A stretch of 64,000 bases of DNA. Origin: Saltatorellus ferox. Its GTDB lineage: Bacteria; Planctomycetota; UBA1135; GCA-002686595. The position numbers and the translations under genes are program-made. Location: positions 6,453,524-6,517,523 of the forward strand of contig CP036434.1 in assembly GCA_007751475.1 (NCBI GenBank). Reading direction: 5' to 3'. Below are positions 54,025 through 63,052 of this stretch, piece after piece (within the stretch, counting starts at the first letter, position 1; each line of letters opens with the position of its first letter). The notes beneath the pieces are model-generated. The model made no database searches. It had not been told where the DNA came from and worked only from the letters and a program-made list of their open reading frames with translations.

Positions 54025-55170
54025 GGATAGGACTTCCAAGCGGGGTGTCGACACGCCAGTCACCGTAGCCTGAGGCCCGATTCTTTGCTATCCCCATCCT
54101 CACCGGCCACTCGGGAGCGCCCGAGCGGCCATCGGCCTCTTCGGTGAGCGGAACTCGCCCGATTTCCCCCTCTCCGAACGGCACCGCTGGATCGCTTCAC
54201 CACGACCTGCAGCCAGCACCCTTCCCAAGGCGCTGGCTGTTGTTGTTTCATCGAGCACGATCGCCCGCGCGCCGCTCTTCCGCAGCGCCCTACTTCCCGA
54301 AGTCCAACCGCCCCTGCCGTGGCGGCATCGGTATTCGGACCTCGGGCTCTGCCGGTGGGGAACGGCTCGGCCCTGGCGACGACGGGTCTCTCCCACCCAG
54401 CGAATCGGATGACCTCCTCGCCGCCGCTCTCACGCCCTCCAGCACCTTCCGCGCTGTCTCCGGATCTGTGATCACGGAGATCATGTGCCTGCGCCCGCGG
54501 CAGCGCGGGCGCTTGAGAACATCTTCCGAAAACACCCGCTTCAGAAGATCTGCCCAGCGGATGTATCTCTGGTCCTTCGACCGCTCCTCCGCACTCTTCG
54601 AGCCGTCTTCATCGGCGACGTCCACATCCTTCGGCTCCTTCCGAACCACGGGACGCGGCACCACCAGATCACGCAATGATGAGGCCGGGGCCAGCACTCC
54701 CTGATACGTCAGCTGATGCTCGCGCGGATGCGGCGCGAGCGCCGCCAGTCGAGCCATGAACTGGTACGGCGTCATGACGAAGCCCTTGGTCCCATCACGC
54801 CAGGCCTTGCGCAGCAGCCACGAGACCATCCCATCGGGACGGACATCGAAGCGTTCCAGACTGATGGCGGGTCTTGTCACGTAGCGGCAGAGCTTCTCCA
54901 GTTGCGCCCGCTGACCCTTCCGGATCAGCGCACGCAACGAGAACCCGTCAGCGTTCACCACCAGTGGAGGCGGCACGTACTGACTCCCCCAACCCGACGA
55001 CTGGAACGCAAGGCCGAGATCAGGGTCGATTAGGCGCTTCAGCGGCTGCCCAGCACCAGGGCCGAAAGGTACCAGCGACTTCACCGAGGCAGCCTTCAGG
55101 GCCGGAAAGAACGCATCATCGCGCGCGTCGCCAAAATCGAGAAGCGGCTGCTCATCAGCGCCCGCGTCCG
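54025..55170 (-). mobile_element. IS91-like element, copy D
   Basis: Starts at the terminus GGATAGGACTTCC (54025, preceded by TGAC), carries the hairpin end region and the 3' two-thirds of the transposase gene, and breaks at 55170 exactly where IS110-type sequence begins. Very similar to copy A through GCGCCCGCGTCCG at 55158-55170. Confidence 0.82.
54290..55170 (-). pseudogene. IS91-family transposase, 3' part
   Basis: Encodes DEQPLLDFGDARDDAFFPAL, GWGSQYVPPPLVVNADGFSL, LCRYVTRPAISLERFDVRPD, WRDGTKGFVMTPYQFMARLA and the usual end PPRQGRLDFGK. The HUH-bearing N-terminal half is missing; a matching N-terminal piece lies inverted at 55670-55945. The zinc pair reads RPRC, as in copy A. Not functional. 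Confidence 0.8.
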
Positions 55171-55572
55171 ACGAGCCTGGTTGAGGTCGGCGCGCGCCGA
55201 GCGGTCGCGGTGCTGGATCGGGTGCAGGAGCTTCAGGTCGAGGCGTGCAACGCGAGCGAGCTGCTCGGCATCGACTGCATCGCACTTCGAGTCGTTCTCG
55301 TAGATCATCCGCAGCTTGCGCGGGTTGGCGACGATCACATCGTGGCCGAGCTCCTTGAGTAGCTCAGCGACCCAGCAGGACTGACCGCCAGCCTCGATGG
55401 CGATGCGCAGTGACTCACCCTGCTCGAAGCGGCGCCGCATCGCAGCCATTGTCGTCGGCACTTCCGCCCGCTCGAGGACCTCCCCGTCGCCGGAGAGGAC
55501 GCAGATGTGGCTCTTCTTGTCTCCGAGGTCGATTCCGATGGTCGTCTTGTCGGTCATGGTAGATTGAGTCAT
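55171..55572 (-). pseudogene. IS110-family transposase, N-terminal fragment
   Basis: About 134 codons of the DEDD (RuvC-like) domain: TTIGIDLGDKKSHICVLSGD (first D), SLRIAIEAGGQSCWVAELL (E), and SKCDAVDAEQLARVARLDL (the D/D pair). All four DEDD positions appear present, but the C-terminal serine-bearing domain is cut off by IS91-like DNA at 55170. The start ATG at 55572 is preceded by a strong ribosome site (AAGGAGG, 6 bases away), rare in this window. About 85 bases of element leader extend to 55660. Confidence 0.85.
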
Positions 55573-55669
55573 GGTCAGCCTCCTTGTTGGGCCTCGAGCC
55601 CGTTTGATGTTTAGGGTCCCTTCAGGGTAACCCGAGCCGGAGGCTGGCCTTCTCATCCCACCTATCCGT

Positions 55670-55945
55670 TGGCGATGAACGCGGAGATTCGCCGAGAGGT
55701 CACGCGGACGCACATTCGCGCGGTCTCTGCCTCCTCCAGACGCCGTGGACAAGTGACTCTGGATCGTAAGCAACAAAAAGTGCAAGGCGACCCAGTGAGC
55801 GACCCAAAGGGAGCCGCACCTTCCGTGCCTGAATCCCCGGTCTCGCTCGACGTCGGAGACGTGAACTCGACGCAGCGTTCTGAATCCTCGTTGGGGCCAA
55901 ATGTTCACTTCCACTCGCTCTACCTGGACGGTGTGTACGTCACGC
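55670..55945 (+). pseudogene. IS91-family transposase, internal N-terminal fragment (inverted)
   Basis: Encodes AMNAEIRREVTRTHIRAVSA, SRRRGQVTLDRKQQKVQGD and the HUH region GPNVHFHSLYLDGVYVT, matching the transposase at 36366 but on the opposite strand from the adjacent copy D. It starts beside the IS110-type leader and ends at about 55945. A 10-base match to the element terminus (CCTATCCGTT) sits at its left border at 55661-55670. Confidence 0.78.
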
Positions 55946-56431
55946 CGGTGCTTGTCAACGAATCTGAGACAGCACCGAGAGGAATTCTGTGTGCGACGGG
56001 GCGCTCTTGCGACCTTGGGCGCAGGGTCCCGTGGACGCAGCGTGGGAATACTTCGGCGCGACGCCGGGTCCTGGAGAGATTCTAGGGTGCACCGGGTTTC
56101 GTCGATCGGATCGATGTTGCCCGAGTGGGGCGGAGTCGGCTTCGCCGATGGGGACCTTGGAAGCCATGGGGATGAGGAGCCGGAATCGCTTTCGCCCGTC
56201 GACGGGCGAGGTGGGATGGCGCACTTGGGGCTCCCTTGAAGGCCGGTGGAAGCCACGGCGGACCAGGGCTCGCCTTCAACTTCGGGAAAATGCGCGGATT
56301 CCCTGGGGTGGACTTTGGGTCGCTTGCGTTGGAAGCAGCATCCCCTGAAGTCGAGGCCGTCGGTGCTTGTCGAGCCGCTTTTCCGGGGTGGCTGTTCGTT
56401 CCTTCGTGTCCCCGAGCCTCCGTAACACCCC
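55946..56431. other. Intergenic region without a recognisable gene
   Basis: About 490 bases between the IS91 fragment and the next secreted-protein gene. Frames are open in several phases because of high GC, but none resembles a protein I know. It should include the promoter of the gene at 56432. Confidence 0.35.
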
Positions 56432-58759
56432 ATGGTTCCTTCGCTTCTTCGCGCATCAATGTACGTGTGTGTGGCCCCCGTCCTGCTTCTGGCCGGGGCG
56501 TCCGCTGCGGCCCAATCCTCCGTCACCCACACGCCTGCGGACGCGCTGCCCAACGTGCGCTCGGAGCCTGTCGCCCAGGTTCAGTACGTCGAGGACGAAG
56601 GCCGCCTCTGGGCGCGCGGCGCGACTTACAAGGCCAGCGCGGGCAGCGATGGGTTCACCTATTTTCCCTATCTGGGAAGCCGGGCGGCGCGCAACTATCC
56701 CGTTCAGTTCCGACTGCGCTCGGCGCGGCTCGACGGCCAGCCGCTCTCCTTGACCGAGGACGCGCGGGTGAAGCGCGACGGCGACCGTATCGTTCTCGAC
56801 CGCGGGGCCGTGCGTGGGATCTACGACCTGTCGCTCGATTCGGTCGAGCAGAGCTTTGCAGTCGATGCGGCTGGAAGTCACGGCGCGCTGGTCCTGACCC
56901 TCGATGTCGACACCGACCTGGCGGCAGAGGCCGCGGGCGGCGGCTTCGAATGGATCGGGCCTGAGGGAGGCGTCGCGTACGGCGCCGCCACGGTGCTCGA
57001 CGCAAGTGGCCGCACGGCGCCGGCTCCCATGACCCTGCGGGACGGGCAGCTCGAAGTGACCGTGGCGGCGGAGTTCCTGGCCTCTGCGGTGGGCGAGATC
57101 GTCATCGATCCCGTCATCCGCACCTTCCTGGTGGGCGCTGGCTCGGCGACCGAGCTAGAGCCCGACGTGGCCTACGACGCCACCACCGAGCGATTCATGT
57201 ACGTGTACGAGGTCTTCTTCTCCTCGACCGACACGGACATCTTCTACCGAACCTTCGACGTCGACGGCGTTCAGGACGACACCGGCTGGCTGTTCCTCTC
57301 GAACACCACCACCGAGGATCCGGAGGTCGCGAACCTGAACGCGGCGAACAAGTGCTACTGCGTTTGCACCGGCCGTCTGGGGTCGACCCGCATCCTGCAG
57401 GGTCGCATGCGGGACATGGTGACCGGAGTTCTCGACCCGATCTTCCCGGTCGACCAGTCCTTCACCGGCGCATGGGATGCGTTCGGTGCTGACATTGGCG
57501 GCAACGGCACCTCAAATCCCGCGGGCACCTTCCTGATCGGCTGGACCCGTGAGTTCGCCGCTGGATTCAGTCGTCCTGTCTTCCGCACCGTGTCCTCCAC
57601 GGGCTTCCTCGGCCCGATCTTCGAGGTGGAGACGTCGAATTCGAGCCTGATGGACCAGGTAGCGATCTCGAAGAGCGTCGGCGACGGCGGCGCCGTGGAT
57701 CGCTGGAACGTCGCCTACCGCCAGGAGTCCCTCACGACCGGCGATGTCGAACTCCGCGGCGTTCAGATCTCCGGCAACGGATCCATTCTGAGCCAACCCA
57801 ACACGCTCCACTCCTTCCCGAGCGGCATCGACTGCGTGGACATCGATGTGTCCGATGCGATCGTCAAGCCTGGCATCGACCCCACCTACGTCGTCGTCTA
57901 CGACGAGGTCTCCTCTGCGGACACCGACATCTGGATCCTTGCCTGTCGCAACAACGTCAGGCGGAACAGAGTGCACCTGCAGGCGCTCGAGCACGGCCAG
58001 ATCGAACGCACTCAGATCGAACCGCGCGTCACCACCACCCGCGATGAATTCGTGGTGTCCTATCTGGAGCGCGAAGCCACCGGGCTCGGTTTCTCCGTCT
58101 ATCTGACGAGCCTCGACCTCGTGGAGGACGAGCAGTTCGCCATCTCGGAGAACCGGACCCTGGTCGGCTCGACCGGAGCCCTGTGGTCGGGCGGCTGCGC
58201 GATGGTCTCGCGGTTCGCGGGCGGCCTGGTGTCGAGTCGCTTCCTTGGTCTCGCCTGGGCCGAGTTCGGACCCGCCAGCGGCGCTATGGGCTGGGACATC
58301 AATGGCGCGATCTACGCGGTGGGCGGCCCTGACGCCGTGGGGATCCAGAACCCCACCTGTATCGGAACGGTCAACAGCTCGGGCGAACGAGCCTTCATGG
58401 CCGCCTATGGAGACGCATCGATCGATCAACCGAAGACGCTCGTCGCCACCCGTCTTCCGGCGGACTCTTTTGGCTATTTCGCTGTGGGGAGCATGGCGGC
58501 GAACGTTCCCGGAGCCGGCGGAAGTCAGGGCACCCTCTGCATCGCTGGCGCAGTCGGCCGCTACTCCAACTTCGTGGCCAGCAGCGGTCCCGAGGGTCGG
58601 ATCGCTCTCGTCATCAACCCGACGAGCCTGCCAACCCCGTCAGGGTCCGAGGCCGTCATGTCAGGCACGATTCGTTTCTTCCAGCTCTGGACGCGCGACT
58701 CTTTCCAGGGCACGCCGACCTCGAACTTCACCAACTCGGTCGCGGTCGTTTTCCGCTAA
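56432..58759 (+). CDS. Large secreted protein with shared C-terminal module
   Basis: Intact, 775 residues, signal peptide ending LLLAGASAAAQ. An N-terminal beta domain (RLWARGATYKASAGSDGFTY, DGDRIVLDRGAVRGIYDLSL) of about 220 residues is followed by propeller-like blades (VAYDATTERFMYVYEVFFSS, RWNVAYRQESLTTGDVELRG, DPTYVVVYDEVSSADTDIWI) and the module: CIGTVNSSGERA, RLPADSFGYFAVGS, QGTLCIAGAVGRYS, GTIRFFQLWTRD and TSNFTNSVAVVFR. The start ATG at 56432 puts the signal peptide about 25 residues in; an ATG at 56459 is also possible. Probably surface-exposed or released. Confidence 0.82.
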   Translation: MVPSLLRASMYVCVAPVLLLAGASAAAQSSVTHTPADALPNVRSEPVAQVQYVEDEGRLWARGATYKASAGSDGFTYFPYLGSRAARNYPVQFRLRSARLDGQPLSLTEDARVKRDGDRIVLDRGAVRGIYDLSLDSVEQSFAVDAAGSHGALVLTLDVDTDLAAEAAGGGFEWIGPEGGVAYGAATVLDASGRTAPAPMTLRDGQLEVTVAAEFLASAVGEIVIDPVIRTFLVGAGSATELEPDVAYDATTERFMYVYEVFFSSTDTDIFYRTFDVDGVQDDTGWLFLSNTTTEDPEVANLNAANKCYCVCTGRLGSTRILQGRMRDMVTGVLDPIFPVDQSFTGAWDAFGADIGGNGTSNPAGTFLIGWTREFAAGFSRPVFRTVSSTGFLGPIFEVETSNSSLMDQVAISKSVGDGGAVDRWNVAYRQESLTTGDVELRGVQISGNGSILSQPNTLHSFPSGIDCVDIDVSDAIVKPGIDPTYVVVYDEVSSADTDIWILACRNNVRRNRVHLQALEHGQIERTQIEPRVTTTRDEFVVSYLEREATGLGFSVYLTSLDLVEDEQFAISENRTLVGSTGALWSGGCAMVSRFAGGLVSSRFLGLAWAEFGPASGAMGWDINGAIYAVGGPDAVGIQNPTCIGTVNSSGERAFMAAYGDASIDQPKTLVATRLPADSFGYFAVGSMAANVPGAGGSQGTLCIAGAVGRYSNFVASSGPEGRIALVINPTSLPTPSGSEAVMSGTIRFFQLWTRDSFQGTPTSNFTNSVAVVFR

Positions 58760-58781
58760 GTTGCGTCGCGTTCAATAGCCC

Positions 58782-59090
58782 ATGCTCGCCAGGGATTGCA
58801 CCGACGCAGCCTTCAGGCCCGGAAAGAAGTCGCTCTTGCGCGCGTCGCCGAAGTCGAGGAGTGGCTGCTCCAACTGGACCGCGTCTTCGAACTCACCTCG
58901 GGGGTCGTCGCCTACGCGCGGCGGATGTCCGAGCGCGAGCGGGTCGAGGCCGTGGCGCTCCACGGCGCGTCGAATGCGTGCGATGGCGTCATCGTGTACG
59001 CGCTGGACCTCGTCCGTCGTGATCGGGCCTGCAGGCAGGAGAACACAGGGCGACTCCCTCGCGGACGGATACATCCGCCATGGGGAAGCG
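58782..59090 (-). pseudogene. IS91-family transposase, short internal fragment
   Basis: On the minus strand it reads ITTDEVQRVHDDAIARIRRA, GLDPLALGHPPRVGDDPRGE and LLDFGDARKSDFFPGLKAAS, clearly homologous to the middle of the transposase at 36366 (LTSAEVERVHGDTIARIRR...). Neither end of the element is present. Boundaries are approximate. It lies 22 bases after the stop of the preceding secreted-protein gene. Confidence 0.7.
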
Positions 59091-59772
59091 GTGCGGCCGG
59101 CTCGCTCCATCGGGGTCCGTAACGATGACTTCGAATCCGGCGCGCCTCTAATCGAGCTTGGACGGAGCGCAGGTGATGCACCTTCCGCTGTCGCAGGTGA
59201 TGGAACGCTGCAGGTCTTTCTTCAGTTCGGGATCCCCGTTCTGCTGCGCGCGCGAGCTTGGCAGTCTCTTGGCCTACTCGCTCCTTGCTTCATGAGCAGG
59301 GCCTGACGTCCAGCGCACCAGGTCGACAGACTGTACGGTGATCTTGAGTTTGGCCTTCGTTGCCGGTGTCCAAAAGAGCTGCCAACAGAGCAGCGCGCCC
59401 GAAGCCCAGAACGTCGCCCGCGCCAAGTAGCCGGGACACATACTCGTTGCGGCTCGCCTCCGCGGTGGCGCGCCGGGCGGCCGACAGCAGCGAAAGGGCG
59501 ATGGCAGCGCCCGCTGCTGCGCCGCGGATCTCGACGGAGAGATGCTCCTTTGCCGGCGGTACTGCGCGCAGCAAGCGGAAGCCTGATAGAGAGTGCCACG
59601 ACGCAGCTCGAACCATGGGGCCTCGTCTTCGGGCGGCGCGGGGGGAGGCATGAACCAACCTTCAGGGCCGCCCTGCCATCTTTGCGAATCCAGTCCTTGC
59701 CGCGTCACGTCCATGTGAACGCGCCGCAGATCCTTTTGCAGAGGGTAAAGTGGAGCCACCGCCCCCTTTCCC
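59091..59772. other. Intergenic region, possible decayed gene on minus strand
   Basis: About 680 bases. A minus-strand frame (about 59290-59658) includes GAAAGAAIALSLLSAARRAT and GAGDVLGFGRAALLAALLDT, which could be an old membrane-protein or IS remnant, but competing frames are equally open and I cannot support a gene. The promoter of the kinase gene at 59773 should lie at the right end. Confidence 0.3.
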
Positions 59773-62442
59773 ATGACCCAAGCCAGGCCCAAGCTAGAAC
59801 CCGATCAGTGGGCTGCCGTGCTGGACGCGGTGGAGGCCGTCATCGACGGCCCAACGGGAGCGCACCAAGGTCGCCTGGAGGAGCTCCGCGAGCTCCTCGG
59901 TGGGGATCCGAAGCTCGTGGAGAAAGCGCTGGAGATGCTGGCGCTTGAGGACGGCACGGCGGCTCATGGGCTCAACACGCCCGTGGACGCGCTCTCGAGC
60001 GTCAGCGCTCCGTTCGCCGCTTGGGGCAGCATCCGGCGCGATGAAGTGGGGCCGTATCGACTTCACGAAGAGATCGGTCGCGGGGGCATGGGGCAGGTGT
60101 TCCTCGCATCGCGCTCGGACGGTTCGATCGACCGCCGCGTGGCGCTGAAGCTCGTTCATCCCGGTCTCGGAACCCAAGAGGTCATCGCGCGCTTCGAGCG
60201 CGAGCGCCAGGTCCAGGCGAGCCTGCTGCACCCTGGGATCGCGATCCTTTTGGACGGCGGTACCACCTCCGACGGCCTGCCCTACCTCGTCATGGAGTAC
60301 GTCGACGGCCAGCGCATGGACCGCTGGTGCGACGAGCGGAAGCTGAGCCTGCCCGACAGGCTGGCGCTCTTCATCAAAGTCGCGGGCGCGGTGGCTTACG
60401 CCCATGAGTGCGGCGTGATTCACCGTGACCTCAAGCCATCGAACATTCTCGTGACCTCCGACGGTGAGCCAAAGCTGCTCGACTTCGGCATCGCCAAGGT
60501 CTTCAATAGAACGGGAGTAGGGGCGGGCAGTGCGCAGGAGACCCTGACGCTCGAAGGCATGCAGCGCATGACGCCCGCCTACGCCAGCCCCGAACAGCTG
60601 CGCGGTCGGCAGGTCACAGTCGGCACGGATATCTACTCACTCGGTACGCTCTTGTTCGAGCTCTTGACGGGGCACACCCCGCACATGCTGAGCGGGTATT
60701 CGGTTGCCGAGATCGAGCGCGCCGTTTGCGAGGTGGATCCACGACGGCCGAGCCGCGCCGTTCTGGAGGAGCGCGAGATGCGCGGCGAGGAGGGCGCTGG
60801 CACCACGCAAATCTTGAGCGCGGCCGAGCTAGGTGCGCGCAGGAGCTCCAGTCCTACGGCCCTACGCCGTCGGATCCAAGGCGACCTTGAGCGCATCGTG
60901 ATGAAGTGCTTGCGCAAGGAGCCCGAGCGGCGCTACGCGTCGGTGGCTGGATTGATCGCAGACCTCGGTCGGTATGGCGTCGGACGCCCGATCCTCGCGC
61001 GTCCGGAGTCCCTGATCTACCGTGCCCGGACGTTCGTCCGTCGCCACTGGGTCGGTGTCGCCGCGGCTGCCAGCGTCATCGTTGCACTCGCGGGTGCGCT
61101 CGCTTTCAGCCTGGTGCAGTACGGTCAAGCCGTCGAGTTCGGACGCCTCGCAGCCGACCGGGGTCGGCTGGCGGAGGAGCGCCTGGGCAGCCTGAGGCAG
61201 TTTCGCTGGGACATGCTGAACAGGGTGGCACCGACCATCAATGAAATGCCGGACGCCATCGACGCACGAGAGCGAATCATCCTTGCGGTGATGGCCTGCC
61301 TCGAGCGCGAGACCATGGCCGTTGGCGACGACGCCGCGCCCCGGATCGAAGAGCTGATCAACTCCTATCTAGCGCTCGCGAAGTTGCAGGGCCATCCGCG
61401 CGCCATGAATCGGGGCCGCGCTGACGCAGCCAAGGAGACTCTCCTGAAGGCCGAACGATGCAGCGCTCAGCTGATGGAGGCATTTCCTGGGAAGAGCCGT
61501 GCGCACTGGCTGCGTGGCCGTGTGCTGGTGGCGCTCGGCTCCCTTCTGGCGAGCGACGGCGATCACAGCGGGGCGGAGTCCAGCCTCGTCGAGGCGGCGC
61601 AGCTCGCGGATCGCGCTTTGGTGGATCAGGGCTTCGATCAGCGCGACAGGCTCTACTACATCAGGCACGAGGCGCTTTTGGAGCTCGCCTATTTGGCGCT
61701 TGGCCGCGGTGAGCTCGACGAGGCTCGGGGGCACGCGCGGGCTTCTGAGGCGGTCCTCGACGAGCTGATCGGGGAGTTCCCCGATCAGGTCTACTTCCTC
61801 GACGGAGACAGGGTGAACGTGCGCGCTTCGCTGGCAGAGATCGCCAACCGCGCGGGGGCGTTCTGCGACGGGCTCGCGATGGTGGAGCCCGCGAGAGAAC
61901 GGCTGAACAAGATCATGGCATCGCATGCTCCGAACGGCGCAGCGCAGGATATGGACGCCAGGATGCTGAGCATCATGGCTGACTCCCTCGAGGGTCTGGG
62001 GCGCGAGGATGAGGCCGTAGCGGCGATGACATCCTCGGTAGCGGTGGCTGCCGCAAGCTTCGAGGTCTCCAAGGGGGATATTCGCTCGCTGGAGACTTTG
62101 GTGGCTCGACAGCTTGAGCTGGGCGAACTCCTCCTGCGGGTGGGGCAGACGCTCGCCGCCCAGGAGGCGCTAGAGGCAGCCGTGCGCACGGCGGACATGA
62201 ACACGAGGCAGCGCCAGCAGAGCTACGTCAACGTCTTGCGGAGGATCGACTTGGAAGCGGCGCTGGCGCGCTGCGCGAGCCAACGTGGGGAGGGCGTAAG
62301 AGCCGTCGAGTTCGCGACGTCCGCCGCCGAGCGACTCGAGAAGCTCTCCGGTGAGTTGGATCCGCACTTGGAGATCCAGAGCCGCCGAGCCCAGATCGAT
62401 CGAGCCCTGAGAGCTGCGAAGGACGAGCTTCTCGATGATTAG
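59773..62442 (+). CDS. Serine/threonine protein kinase with TPR-like C-terminal region
   Basis: An 889-residue Hanks-type kinase. Motifs: EEIGRGGMGQVFLA, VALKLVHPG, HRDLKPSNILV, LLDFGIAKV and YASPEQLRG. The kinase domain (about residues 95-410) includes an unusual insert before the last helices (EMRGEEGAGTTQILSAAELG). One membrane helix follows (AAAASVIVALAGALAFSLV, near residue 435), then ~430 residues of helical repeats with TPR-like spacing. It converges with an ECF sigma gene (15-base gap), the third kinase/sigma neighbourhood in the window. The phosphorylation target is unknown. Confidence 0.9.
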   Translation: MTQARPKLEPDQWAAVLDAVEAVIDGPTGAHQGRLEELRELLGGDPKLVEKALEMLALEDGTAAHGLNTPVDALSSVSAPFAAWGSIRRDEVGPYRLHEEIGRGGMGQVFLASRSDGSIDRRVALKLVHPGLGTQEVIARFERERQVQASLLHPGIAILLDGGTTSDGLPYLVMEYVDGQRMDRWCDERKLSLPDRLALFIKVAGAVAYAHECGVIHRDLKPSNILVTSDGEPKLLDFGIAKVFNRTGVGAGSAQETLTLEGMQRMTPAYASPEQLRGRQVTVGTDIYSLGTLLFELLTGHTPHMLSGYSVAEIERAVCEVDPRRPSRAVLEEREMRGEEGAGTTQILSAAELGARRSSSPTALRRRIQGDLERIVMKCLRKEPERRYASVAGLIADLGRYGVGRPILARPESLIYRARTFVRRHWVGVAAAASVIVALAGALAFSLVQYGQAVEFGRLAADRGRLAEERLGSLRQFRWDMLNRVAPTINEMPDAIDARERIILAVMACLERETMAVGDDAAPRIEELINSYLALAKLQGHPRAMNRGRADAAKETLLKAERCSAQLMEAFPGKSRAHWLRGRVLVALGSLLASDGDHSGAESSLVEAAQLADRALVDQGFDQRDRLYYIRHEALLELAYLALGRGELDEARGHARASEAVLDELIGEFPDQVYFLDGDRVNVRASLAEIANRAGAFCDGLAMVEPARERLNKIMASHAPNGAAQDMDARMLSIMADSLEGLGREDEAVAAMTSSVAVAAASFEVSKGDIRSLETLVARQLELGELLLRVGQTLAAQEALEAAVRTADMNTRQRQQSYVNVLRRIDLEAALARCASQRGEGVRAVEFATSAAERLEKLSGELDPHLEIQSRRAQIDRALRAAKDELLDD

Positions 62443-62457
62443 CCCATCAGGTCGTAG

Positions 62458-63018
62458 CTACAGCTGATCCTGAAGCCAAAGTCGAGCGACTCGCCAGCGT
62501 CGATCGATCGTCTGGGTCGAGACCCCGAGAGCCTCCGCCGTCTCGGGGATCGTCAGGCCGCCGAAGAAGCGCAGCTCGACGACCCGCGCCAGATCGGCGC
62601 GGGACCGTGCGAGGCGGTCGACGGCGTCGGAAAGCTCCACCACGTCGAGGGACCGTTCCTCGAAGATGTGCAACGCGGCGTCGAGCGGCAGGCTTCTGCG
62701 GGCCTCGCCGCGCTTCGCTGCTCGTTTGGATCGAGCATGGTCGACCAGCACGCTTCGCATCGCGCAGGCTGCCGCCTTCAGAAAGTGACCGCGTCCGTTG
62801 AAGCTTTGGACGACCTCACAGGAAAAGAGCCGCAGCCAGGCTTCGTTCACGAGCGCCGTTGGCTGCAGCGTGTGATCGCTCGACTGCTTGCTCATCCACT
62901 CCGCGGCTATGTCGCGCAGAGCACCGTAGAGCATCGGGGCGAGCTCTTCACCGGCCGCGTCGTCTCCAGAGCTGATGCGCTTGAGGAGCTGAGTGGCGAG
63001 GGTCGGGTCTTCTTCCAT
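62458..63018 (-). CDS. ECF-type RNA polymerase sigma factor
   Basis: A 186-residue sigma factor of the planctomycete-type ECF family. Region 2: LQPTALVNEAWLRLFSCE and HFLKAAACAMRSVLVDHARS; region 4: ARVVELRFFGGLTIPETAEA and VSTQTIDRRWRVARLWLQDQ. It is convergent with the kinase gene rather than in tandem, so co-regulation, if any, is through protein contact rather than an operon. A secreted-protein gene lies 34 bases upstream... on the same strand, so this sigma gene may be the last cistron of that transcript. Confidence 0.88.
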   Translation of the reverse strand: MEEDPTLATQLLKRISSGDDAAGEELAPMLYGALRDIAAEWMSKQSSDHTLQPTALVNEAWLRLFSCEVVQSFNGRGHFLKAAACAMRSVLVDHARSKRAAKRGEARRSLPLDAALHIFEERSLDVVELSDAVDRLARSRADLARVVELRFFGGLTIPETAEALGVSTQTIDRRWRVARLWLQDQL

Positions 63019-63052
63019 AGCGGCGGCGGGCTAAGAAGCTAACGTACGAACG

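Noticed and set aside
55661..55670. CCTATCCGTT as a fifth IS91-like terminus
   Set aside because: Only 10 bases match and the following sequence is IS110-type leader, so it may be chance; mentioned only as a border mark.
59274..59792. Minus-strand frame of 172 codons before the kinase gene
   Set aside because: Arg/Pro/Ser-rich, overlapped by other equally open frames, and no family resemblance.
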